In this document: positions 8,156 to 16,059 of the stretch, in pieces
Numbering within the stretch: the stretch's first letter is position 1
How the letters are laid out: every line of letters begins with the position of its first letter
Notes under the pieces: generated by a model
Database searches by the model: none
What the model was told of the DNA's origin: nothing
Seen by the model: the letters and a program-made list of their open reading frames with translations, nothing else
Assembly (NCBI GenBank): GCA_018267385.1
Contig: JAFDYN010000011.1
Location: forward strand, 1-64,000
Reading direction: 5' to 3'
DNA length: 64,000 bases
From: Bacteroidota bacterium
GTDB taxonomy: Bacteria; Bacteroidota; Bacteroidia; Chitinophagales; LD1
Translations under genes and position numbers: made by a program

Positions 8156-10543
8156 ATGAGAAAAAACTACCTCCCCGAGTTATCGTTTGTTATTCTGCTG
8201 CTGCTTTCGCTGGGACTGCACGCCCAGGTCAATGAAGTACTCAAGGCCAGCCAGTTTGGCGGCGTGTCAAACATCAGCTACAATCCTGCCATAGCAGACA
8301 ACCGTTTTCTCGTAGATATCAACCTGATCTCTATGGGCTTTGGCATGGAGAATAACTACATCGGTCTGAGCCCCAAGCCGATCACTAATCATGACTTATT
8401 CAATGATGCCAACTTCCAGAATGATTACCTACGTGAGCGGCTGAATGGCAACGCCAAGCGTGCCTTTGTAGGCATGCAGGTGCAGGGGCCGCTGTCATTC
8501 ATGTTTTCATTTGGCAAGAATCATAATAATAAAAATGCGATAGGCGTATCGTGGAATGTCAATAGCCTCGTCAACGTAGATGGTGTGGGTGAAACATTTG
8601 CGCGTAGCGCATACTTCGGCCTCGGCAGCAAGGCAGATTCTATTACACACTTCGACTACACCCACCTCAATAACCAGAACCTCGGTATCCGTACTCTGGC
8701 CTGGGCAGACTTTGGTGTGACCTACTCCCGTGTAGTGCTGGACAGAGGTCCCCATATGCTGAAGGCGGGTGTGACCGGCAAAGTAATAGTGGGTATAGCA
8801 GGTGGCTACGCCTACTCAAAAAATATCGACTATAAGATAAGCGGATATGATACAATAGACATCTATAAGTCGGACATCAGCTATGGACATAGTGATCTTA
8901 TATCTAATAACAACCCCGGTATCAATGATGTGCTCAATGGCCTGAGCAAACCATCTTTTGCTGCAGACCTCGGTCTCATATATGAGTGGCGCCCCGACAA
9001 GGAGAAGTACCAATATGAGATGGACTGCAAGAAGTGGTGGGAGAATGGAAAGAACAAATACAAACTGGCAGCAGGCTTCTCGGTCATAGATATAGGCCGT
9101 GTCAAATTTGCCAAGCCGGGCAATGTGCGCAGCTACTACGCCGATATACAAGGATATGATATAGCCAACTCAGGTATCACTGACGTGCATACCTTTGACA
9201 GTGTCTTTCATAGCTTGCCTTCAAACTTCAAGGCTGATAGCAAGAATTACTTTAACATATGGCTGCCTACACGTTTTAACCTCTTCCTCGACTGGGAGAT
9301 CTACAAAGGCCTCGGCCTGAACCTGAATGGTACGATCTCTCCGGTGTTTGCCAAGGATGGCAACCAGGTGCATTATCCCAACTCGATCATGCTCACACCG
9401 CGCTATGACTGGAAGTGGATAGGTGTATACATACCGATGACGTATAATGATTATGGCAACTTCGGTGCGGGTGTCGGCCTGCGTGCTGGTCCGCTCTTCG
9501 TCTCATCGTCCAATCTGATCACCGTATTTGCCGGCAAAGCCACTTATGCTATGAATATCCAGGCCGGCCTCAAGATCACCATACCTAACCTGAAACAAAG
9601 GGATAGGGATAAAGATGGCGTGTCAAACAGGAAGGATAAGTGCAAGAAAGAAAAAGGCACCTGTGCTACACAAGGCTGCCCTGACATGGATGGCGATAGT
9701 ATAGTAGACAGCGAGGACAAATGCCCTACTGTACCAGGACCGAGAGAGACAATGGGCTGCCCTGACCGTGATAAGGATGGCGTGTATGATATGAATGACT
9801 CCTGCCCTGATGTGGCCGGCCCGGTAGAGCTGAGCGGCTGCCCTGATACAGATGGCGACGGCATATGGGATAAATATGATGAATGCCCTACTGAGAAAGG
9901 CACGAAGGAGCTGCACGGCTGTCCTGATCGCGATGGTGATGGTGTGGCAGATAAAGATGATGCCTGTCCTGATGTGCCGGGAGATAAGGCGCACAAGGGC
10001 TGCCCTGATACCGACGGCGATGGCCTCTATGACAATGAAGACGGCTGCCCTCGCGTGAAAGGACCTGTAGAGAATAAGGGTTGCCCATGGCCGGATACAG
10101 ATGGCGACGGAATATTGGATAAGGATGACGCTTGTCCGGCTGTCTTTGGCGTAGCTGAGAATAAAGGCTGCCCTGCGCTGAGCAAGAAAGAACTGGAGAC
10201 AGTGAAGTATGCCTTTGATAATCTCGAGTTTGAGACAGGCAAAGATGTGATACGGACCAAGTCTTATGTATCACTCAATGCACTGGCCAAACTACTCATA
10301 GACAAGCCGAACTATGGCCTGAAGATAGAAGGCCACACAGATAATGTAGGCAAGGCCGAGATGAACATGGAGCTCTCACTCAAGCGCGCCGAGGCAGTCA
10401 AGAAGTACCTCGTAGCAAAGAATGTGGAAGCCTCTAAGCTCGAGACATATGGCTACGGCCTGACTCGTCCTATAGCAGACAATAGTACTGCTGCAGGCCG
10501 CCAGAAGAACCGCCGCGTAGAGATGACCATTACATTCAAGTAA
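8156..10543 (+). CDS. outer-membrane OmpA-family protein with DUF5723 and TSP3 repeats
   Basis: A 795-aa envelope protein in three parts. After the signal peptide (LSFVILLLLSLGLHAQ), residues about 25-480 are a DUF5723-like beta-rich, probably outer-membrane barrel domain. Residues about 480-680 hold eight or so thrombospondin type 3 repeats (D-x-D-x-DG-x-x-D-x-x-D-x-C-P), which bind calcium and make a stiff linker; each is followed by a Gly-Cys-Pro. Residues about 685-795 form an OmpA C-terminal peptidoglycan-binding domain with EGHTDNVGKAEMNMELSLKR and a terminal RQKNRRVEMTI. It probably ties the outer membrane to the cell wall. A hairpin terminator follows. The exact role of the DUF5723 part is unknown. 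Confidence 0.88.
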   Translation: MRKNYLPELSFVILLLLSLGLHAQVNEVLKASQFGGVSNISYNPAIADNRFLVDINLISMGFGMENNYIGLSPKPITNHDLFNDANFQNDYLRERLNGNAKRAFVGMQVQGPLSFMFSFGKNHNNKNAIGVSWNVNSLVNVDGVGETFARSAYFGLGSKADSITHFDYTHLNNQNLGIRTLAWADFGVTYSRVVLDRGPHMLKAGVTGKVIVGIAGGYAYSKNIDYKISGYDTIDIYKSDISYGHSDLISNNNPGINDVLNGLSKPSFAADLGLIYEWRPDKEKYQYEMDCKKWWENGKNKYKLAAGFSVIDIGRVKFAKPGNVRSYYADIQGYDIANSGITDVHTFDSVFHSLPSNFKADSKNYFNIWLPTRFNLFLDWEIYKGLGLNLNGTISPVFAKDGNQVHYPNSIMLTPRYDWKWIGVYIPMTYNDYGNFGAGVGLRAGPLFVSSSNLITVFAGKATYAMNIQAGLKITIPNLKQRDRDKDGVSNRKDKCKKEKGTCATQGCPDMDGDSIVDSEDKCPTVPGPRETMGCPDRDKDGVYDMNDSCPDVAGPVELSGCPDTDGDGIWDKYDECPTEKGTKELHGCPDRDGDGVADKDDACPDVPGDKAHKGCPDTDGDGLYDNEDGCPRVKGPVENKGCPWPDTDGDGILDKDDACPAVFGVAENKGCPALSKKELETVKYAFDNLEFETGKDVIRTKSYVSLNALAKLLIDKPNYGLKIEGHTDNVGKAEMNMELSLKRAEAVKKYLVAKNVEASKLETYGYGLTRPIADNSTAAGRQKNRRVEMTITFK

Positions 10544-10560
10544 GAAGTCATAGGTTATAA

Positions 10561-10597
10561 GTAATGCCATCCGCAGGAGCGGATGGCATTACTCTTT
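10561..10597. terminator. strong bidirectional terminator
   Basis: A perfect 13-bp stem (10561-10573 with 10580-10592) and a 6-nt loop CAGGAG, followed by TCTTTT on the plus strand. It lies between the converging OmpA gene and the 474-aa gene and probably serves both. Confidence 0.8.
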
Positions 10598-10608
10598 TCC
10601 GGGGTGGA

Positions 10609-12033
10609 TCACTTAGGAGCTATCTCATAGAGCTTTTCCAATATCCATGTGCGGTCAGCCGTATTGCCGGTGGCTTCTATCTCTTTGCGCAGCGCAGCTA
10701 CCTTTGCTTTATCCTTTACATCTATACGGTAGAGCTTCATCACAAAGCGGGCAAAATTGCCATAGTTGGTTTTGTTTTGCTCTGAGATCAGTTTCTTGCG
10801 GTCCAGCAGCATACGAAAGCTCTCACGCAGGGAGAGAAGGGAAGGATATGCATCCAGCTCATAGTATGTCTTCATCAGCGTGGTCTTGGAGTCCAGCTGG
10901 TAGAATACATCACTGTACTCCACATCCTGCAATAGCTGTAATACTTTGTCATACTCCCGTACTGCAAAGTGATAGCGTGCCATATTGAATGTATATGCAT
11001 TGCCGGCTTCTTCTTTTGATAGCCGGTTCTTATAGTTCTCTATAAAGGTGCGCGCCCACTTGTGATCTTTGCTCCGGATCGCTATGGTCACTATATTCTT
11101 GTAGTCCCACGGAGAGAGTACGCCATCCTGATAGATCAGCTCGTGATCGAGTGCGTATTGGTAGAGCGCGAGTATCTCATGCAGGTAGCCCAGGTGGCCT
11201 TTGTTGATACGCCGGATGGCATAGTTTAGCGCAAAGGCAAAAACCTCCCTGCGCGTATAGTCTGCCATGAGCGGGAGATAGCTAAAGAAGCATTCTTTGA
11301 GGGCTGTGAAATGTGCCTCTTCCTCAGGCGCTATCATAGTGAGTATGGCGCGGTAGTATGCATCTGCTACAGGTATATTGGCAGGGGGGTGTCGCTCCAG
11401 ATAGCTCATGATCTCTGTGAGCAGGGCTGTGTCCTCCTGCATACTCAGAAAGTGGCGGTAGTGAAGGATAGATGCACAATAACGGAGTTTATTGACCAGG
11501 TAGAAGTGGTCGAGGCTGGACATTGCCTCCGTGAGGTGCTTCTCCGGACCGCGCTCACCGCGGTTTTCTATATGGGTATAGTACTGCTCATCCAGGCGGA
11601 AGGTATGAAGGTAGTACTCATTATCGCGCAGAGGCTGCTGCTCGAGTTGCTTGCGGGCATGCAGGTATGGCTCGGTGAAATGCTTGTCAAGCTTCATGCC
11701 TGTATAAAGATCCAGCAGATGGTAGCTGCTGTCATGCGGTTGTTTCTTCAGCCGCTCAGTGACGAGGAATGACTCCAGCTTTTTTAACAGGTCTGACAGT
11801 AGCCGGGCGAAATATTGGTTAGTAAACTGGCGTCCGGGCTGAACCTTTTTCCATATTTTGTATTTGTCCGGCGGAGCCGTTTGTCCAGCTGTGTAGAAAG
11901 GCCGAAGCGCTTCATATAGTTTAATAAGCTTCTGATCCTGATTGTGGTAGGGTGATATGAGAAAGGTGTGAAACCTGTTTAACTCGTAGGCGCTCAGGCG
12001 CGCCAGTAGTAGGTGAAGCTTTGTATCGGTCAT
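10609..12033 (-). CDS. helical cytoplasmic protein, paralogue 1 of a duplicated unit
   Basis: A 474-aa protein with no signal peptide or membrane segment, largely alpha-helical and rich in Leu, Tyr and Lys. The family is not recognised. It aligns over its full length with the protein at 14447-15865. Shared blocks include KLHLLL.R.SAYELNR near the N-terminus, LSPWDYKNI in the middle, DSKTTLMKTYYEL, ISEQN..NYGNFAR, and the terminal GNTADRTWILEKL. The repeated helix pairs resemble a solenoid, but no TPR consensus is clear. It is divergently transcribed from the T9SS surface protein at 12210, and the same arrangement recurs with its paralogue. I infer a role linked to that surface protein, such as regulation or a scaffold, without direct evidence. 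Confidence 0.8.
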   Translation of the reverse strand: MTDTKLHLLLARLSAYELNRFHTFLISPYHNQDQKLIKLYEALRPFYTAGQTAPPDKYKIWKKVQPGRQFTNQYFARLLSDLLKKLESFLVTERLKKQPHDSSYHLLDLYTGMKLDKHFTEPYLHARKQLEQQPLRDNEYYLHTFRLDEQYYTHIENRGERGPEKHLTEAMSSLDHFYLVNKLRYCASILHYRHFLSMQEDTALLTEIMSYLERHPPANIPVADAYYRAILTMIAPEEEAHFTALKECFFSYLPLMADYTRREVFAFALNYAIRRINKGHLGYLHEILALYQYALDHELIYQDGVLSPWDYKNIVTIAIRSKDHKWARTFIENYKNRLSKEEAGNAYTFNMARYHFAVREYDKVLQLLQDVEYSDVFYQLDSKTTLMKTYYELDAYPSLLSLRESFRMLLDRKKLISEQNKTNYGNFARFVMKLYRIDVKDKAKVAALRKEIEATGNTADRTWILEKLYEIAPK

Positions 12034-12209
12034 AAAAAGTGATCCGTATAAATATATCTTGAAATGTTATTTTAAAGAGGTAAAATAATCAATTTATATG
12101 TAAGTGGTCCGTATAATCCCATATAAATGTGCTTTTTTAGGTGAGTGCAATGAAGTCTTTTTGTAACGAGCTATAGTAGCTCATTTGCAAAACAGATAAA
12201 CCCAATGAA
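12034..12209. promoter_or_regulatory. divergent AT-rich promoter region, copy 1
   Basis: A 176-bp AT-rich spacer between the divergent pair. It shares words with the spacer of the second unit (15866-16059): ccgTATAAAT against cggTATAAAT near the minus-strand gene, and TATAAATGT ... CTTTTTTA on the other side. It ends in a perfect hairpin GAGCTA-tag-TAGCTC (12168-12182). The shared words suggest common control of both units. Confidence 0.4.
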
Positions 12210-14372
12210 ATGATAGTATATCTGAAAAACAGCCTGCGCAGGCATCTGATACTGGTCAGCATGCTGTGTATGAGTGTAGCCTGCTACGCCCAGTGCTCAA
12301 TGGTGCTCACAGATGCAGTGACACCGGCCTGCGGTAGCCTGCACTCCGGCACGGTGACGATACATGCTAGCAATGCGGCTGCGCCATATCAGTATCGGCT
12401 GGGAGCAGGTGGTAGCTGGCAGACAGATTCCTTGTTCACCGGTCTGGGTGCGGGTAGCGCTACAGTGTACGTCATGGAGGCGGGCGGCTGCGTGGACTCT
12501 ATCGTAGTAGTGATCGGTAGTGCCGGTACGCCTTTCACACCGGCTATCACAGCCACAGCGTGGTCTGCTACGTTCTGTAATGGAGTGGGCATGGTAGATA
12601 CTTTCTGGGCATCGGGCAGTAGTGCAGTGCTTACTTATCAGTGGTATCATAATGGTGCGCCTATCTCAGGTGCTACAGCTGCTACATATACTACTACCGT
12701 GCTCAATGACCACGATAGCCTGTGGGTGGTGGGCTATACGTCATCTCCATGTGCTACGGTAGACTCTGCAGTCAGCAATACTATCCATATCACGGCGTAT
12801 ACAGGGGCCATCCCATCCGTCACTGCTACTGCGACATCCTTGTCATACTGTGCAGGAGGGAGCTTTGTAGATACCTTTTGGGCGAGTAGCTCCGGGAGCG
12901 CGGTGCTGACATATCACTGGTATCGCAATGGGGCGGCGGTGACGGGAGCTACAGGCTCATCCTGGAGTACAGCCACGCTCAGTGATCATGACAGCGTATG
13001 GGTAGTAGCTCAGGGCATAGGCCCCTGTGCCGCGCCCGTCAGCAGCAATATTCTTCATATCAGCATTTTTCCGGACACGGTGCCTGCCATTTCTATTACT
13101 GCTGCATCTTTGTCGTTTTGCGCAGGATCAGGCTTTGTGGATACATTCTGGGCCGGAGGTGGCACCAGTGCGGTACTCACCTATCAGTGGTATAGAAATG
13201 ATACTGCAGTATCAGGAGCCACCGGGACCTCATGGGCTACATCGTCGCTGGCTGACCACGATAGCATATGGGTAGTAGCGTACGGTGCTACGGGCTGTAC
13301 GGCAGGAGATTCATCCGTCAGCACGCGCGTCACTATATCGCTCATCAGCTGCGCAGATACGGTGTGGCCGGGAGATGCGGATGCTAATCACATAGCTGAT
13401 AATAACGACCTGCTACCGGTAGGACTGGCCTATGGCGCTACCGGCCCGGTACGTACAGTGCAGGGTATCGTTTGGCAGGGCGATAGTGCGGACAGGTGGA
13501 GTCAGTATTTCTCTATCTACGCACCTACGGTCAACTATGTACATGCTGACTGCAATGGAGACGGCGTGGTCAATGGTGATGACACCCTGGCTATAGTGAC
13601 CAATTTTGGCCTGACACACCCCAAAACAAATGGATATGGTACGCCGCGCAGCGGCGCGCATAGCATGCATCTGGAGTTTTCGCGGGATACGGTGTACAAT
13701 GGGCAGAGCCTGGTAGCTGCCGTCATACTGGGCGATGCGGCGATACCTTTTGCAAATATTTATGGCATCGCCTTTACGTATAACTATGATCCGCTGGTAT
13801 ACGATACCAATAGTATCTCTTTTGAATATATCAACTCGTGGCTGGGGGACTATACCAATAGTATTAATATCAGCAAGACCTTCCCGGCGCCGGGTGTCAT
13901 CAAAACCGCTATCACGGGCATAGATCACCTGGATAGAAATGGATGGGGCGCCATAGCCAGATTCAGAGGTACGATCACGACGGATAATATCAATGGCATA
14001 AGGCGGTACGTCAATACAGACTATATCACAGACATCACTGCTGTAGACATGAAAGGTGATACCATAGAGGTCAATACCTGCGTGGACTCAAACCTGATCA
14101 TACAATGGGCTACCGGTATCCATGATATCACAGAAGGCGACCATATCGAGATCTATCCTAATCCGGCTATAAACTACATACAGGTGAGCTCTGAGCATCT
14201 GATGACGCAGGTGCAGCTCTATGATCCGCTGGGAGGACTCGTGATGGATAATCATGCAGGTGGTGAGACATCGCTGTCATTTGACATCTCTGGTCTGGCC
14301 AGTGGTATCTATATAGTGCGCATATCTACCGTAAATGGAAGTACTATAAGAAAGGTCGCGATAAAGCACTAA
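12210..14372 (+). CDS. large T9SS surface protein with Ig-like repeats and dockerin-like loops
   Basis: A 720-aa exported protein. A signal peptide (VSMLCMSVACYAQ) is followed by a SprB-like/Ig-like start and three repeats of about 90 aa, each with FVDTFWASG, LTYQWYRNG, GAT..SW and DHDS.WVV; these resemble Ig-like or PKD adhesion modules. Next come two Ca-binding, dockerin-like loops (GDADANHIADNNDLL and DCNGDGVVNGDDT) and a cohesin/beta-sandwich-like domain with NIYGIAFTYNYDPL. Last is a type A sorting domain (IEIYPNPAINYIQVSS, DISGLASGIYIVRIST). The part from the first loop to the end is homologous to the protein at 16060-17946. It is probably an adhesin or polymer-binding surface protein. 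It is divergent from the helical protein gene at 10609-12033. Confidence 0.82.
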   Translation: MIVYLKNSLRRHLILVSMLCMSVACYAQCSMVLTDAVTPACGSLHSGTVTIHASNAAAPYQYRLGAGGSWQTDSLFTGLGAGSATVYVMEAGGCVDSIVVVIGSAGTPFTPAITATAWSATFCNGVGMVDTFWASGSSAVLTYQWYHNGAPISGATAATYTTTVLNDHDSLWVVGYTSSPCATVDSAVSNTIHITAYTGAIPSVTATATSLSYCAGGSFVDTFWASSSGSAVLTYHWYRNGAAVTGATGSSWSTATLSDHDSVWVVAQGIGPCAAPVSSNILHISIFPDTVPAISITAASLSFCAGSGFVDTFWAGGGTSAVLTYQWYRNDTAVSGATGTSWATSSLADHDSIWVVAYGATGCTAGDSSVSTRVTISLISCADTVWPGDADANHIADNNDLLPVGLAYGATGPVRTVQGIVWQGDSADRWSQYFSIYAPTVNYVHADCNGDGVVNGDDTLAIVTNFGLTHPKTNGYGTPRSGAHSMHLEFSRDTVYNGQSLVAAVILGDAAIPFANIYGIAFTYNYDPLVYDTNSISFEYINSWLGDYTNSINISKTFPAPGVIKTAITGIDHLDRNGWGAIARFRGTITTDNINGIRRYVNTDYITDITAVDMKGDTIEVNTCVDSNLIIQWATGIHDITEGDHIEIYPNPAINYIQVSSEHLMTQVQLYDPLGGLVMDNHAGGETSLSFDISGLASGIYIVRISTVNGSTIRKVAIKH

Positions 14373-14401
14373 ATACCATAAGGTAAACTACCATGAAAGC
14401 G

Positions 14402-14425
14402 TGGCGAGGCTTCGGCCTCGCCTAC
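14402..14425. terminator. hairpin between converging genes
   Basis: A perfect 8-bp stem GGCGAGGC-TTCG-GCCTCGCC (14403-14422) with a stable UUCG loop lies between the T9SS gene and the converging 472-aa gene. There is no real T-run on the plus strand, so termination is weaker than at the equivalent place in unit 1. Confidence 0.55.
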
Positions 14426-14446
14426 ATTCGGGTGCCGAGAGAAGCT

Positions 14447-15865
14447 TCATCCCAATTCATGGAGCTTCTCCAGTATCCATGTGCGGTCGGCCGTATTGCC
14501 TGTCTCCTCTATCTCTTTGCGCAGCGCAGCCAACTTCGCTTTGTCCCTTACATCTATACGGTAGAGCTTCATCACAAGGCGGGCAAAATTGCCATAGTTA
14601 GCCCGGTTTTGCTCAGAGATGAGCTTCTTTCTGCGGAGCAGGATGCGGAAGCTCTCCTTGAGTGACTGCAATGGCTGGTACTCGCCCAGCTCGTAATAGG
14701 TCTTCATGAGCGTGGTCTTAGAGTCTAGCAGATAGAAGATATCAGTGTACTCTACACCTTGCAGCAGGTCGAGTACCCTATCATATTGCTTCATAGCAAA
14801 GTGGTAGCGCGCCTGATTAAAAGTGTAGGCATTCTTCTGCTCCGGTTTGGCCAGCTTGTATTTATATGTTTCCAGGAAAGATGCCGTCCATTTGTACTCC
14901 TTATTGCGCAGGGCGATGGTCGTTATGTTTTTATAGTCCCAGGGCGAGAGGATACCCTTATCATATAGCAGCTCGTGGTCCAGGGCATATTTGTATAAAC
15001 TGAAGATCTCGCTTTGGTAGCTGGTGTGGCCCGTATTTATCTTTCTGATGCAGTAGTTGAGCGCGTGATCTACTGCATCCAGTTTGGTAGAGATGGCCAG
15101 TGCAGCGCTATCGCTCAGCAGTAGCTTCTTCAGGTCTCTGAAGTGTCTCTCCTCCTCGGGCTCTGTGAGGGATAGTATGATGTAGTGATAGGCGGCTATG
15201 GCCGGATCACGGGTAGGAGGATGAGCGCGCAGCCATATGAGTATCTCCCCCAGCAGGGCAGAGTCCTGCCGCACACTCAGAAACTGGCCGTAGTGCAGCG
15301 ATGCAGCAGTATAGCGTAGCTTATTGATCAGGTAGAAGCTATCCAGGTGATAGATCGTGTCCTGCAGGTTTTTATTTGTGCCGCGCTGCTTCTTATTCTC
15401 CAGAAAAGCATACTGCTGTACACTGAGCCGGAAGCTCTGGAGGTGGTAGTCGCTGTCACGCTCGGGGTTTCTGGTGAGCTTGTTTTGTGCTGAGAGTGAT
15501 GGCTCAGTAAAATGCTTACTCATACGAAGCTCATTATAGGTTTCCAGTATGAGTATGTTCTCCTCGGTAGGTTTCTGTTTGAGCTTTTCTATGGCTACAA
15601 AGTATTCTACTTTACGGAAAAGATCAGAGAGCAACCGTGCATATTTCAGGTTGGTAAATGGAATGCGGGGATACACCGCCTTCCACAACTTATTCTTTTC
15701 AGGAATACCCGCCAATGGATTTTTGTAGAAGGGAAGGAGGTAGCCATACAACCGGGTCAACACCTCATCGTCATTCAGATAGGGAGACCGCATGAATTTG
15801 TCCAGCCTGTTTAGCTCATATGCGCTAAACCTGCTGAGCAGGAGATGAAGTTTTGAGTCTTGCAC
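14447..15865 (-). CDS. helical cytoplasmic protein, paralogue 2 of a duplicated unit
   Basis: A 472-aa full-length paralogue of the protein at 10609-12033. It starts with GTG (15865), and the alignment of MQDSKLHLLLSRFSAYELNR with the paralogue's ATG-initiated MTDTKLHLLLARLSAYELNR fixes this start. Similarity is highest in the C-terminal third, where blocks such as NYGNFAR.VMKLYRIDV and NTADRTWILEKL are almost unchanged; the middle is more diverged, as if the C-terminal end were functionally critical or had been homogenised by gene conversion. There is no signal peptide and no known domain. It is divergent from the T9SS protein gene at 16060, the same order as in unit 1. Confidence 0.8.
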   Translation of the reverse strand: MQDSKLHLLLSRFSAYELNRLDKFMRSPYLNDDEVLTRLYGYLLPFYKNPLAGIPEKNKLWKAVYPRIPFTNLKYARLLSDLFRKVEYFVAIEKLKQKPTEENILILETYNELRMSKHFTEPSLSAQNKLTRNPERDSDYHLQSFRLSVQQYAFLENKKQRGTNKNLQDTIYHLDSFYLINKLRYTAASLHYGQFLSVRQDSALLGEILIWLRAHPPTRDPAIAAYHYIILSLTEPEEERHFRDLKKLLLSDSAALAISTKLDAVDHALNYCIRKINTGHTSYQSEIFSLYKYALDHELLYDKGILSPWDYKNITTIALRNKEYKWTASFLETYKYKLAKPEQKNAYTFNQARYHFAMKQYDRVLDLLQGVEYTDIFYLLDSKTTLMKTYYELGEYQPLQSLKESFRILLRRKKLISEQNRANYGNFARLVMKLYRIDVRDKAKLAALRKEIEETGNTADRTWILEKLHELG

Positions 15866-16059
15866 GAATATTTTATCGGTATAAATCTACCAGTTATGAA
15901 ATTTATTAAATGAATTTTAGATGCAGTAACTTAAAAGTAAATAAAAAATAATAGGTATAAATGTATTAAAATGTACTTTTTTAAAGGCTAGGAATATGGT
16001 TTTTTTGTGTCGTGATCAGTGGGTCACAGCACAAATCGGTCATCTATAAAAAACATATC
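15866..16059. promoter_or_regulatory. divergent AT-rich promoter region, copy 2
   Basis: A 194-bp very AT-rich spacer of the second divergent pair. It repeats CGGTATAAAT and TATAAATGTA ... CTTTTTTAAA from copy 1 and contains an imperfect inverted repeat GTGATC-agtg-GGTCAC (16012-16027) at the place where copy 1 has its GAGCTA hairpin. Confidence 0.4.

Noticed and set aside
9600-10190. Repetitive DNA in the OmpA gene as a tandem or CRISPR-like repeat
   Set aside because: The periodicity is the protein-level TSP3 calcium repeat and the DNA units are diverged and in frame.
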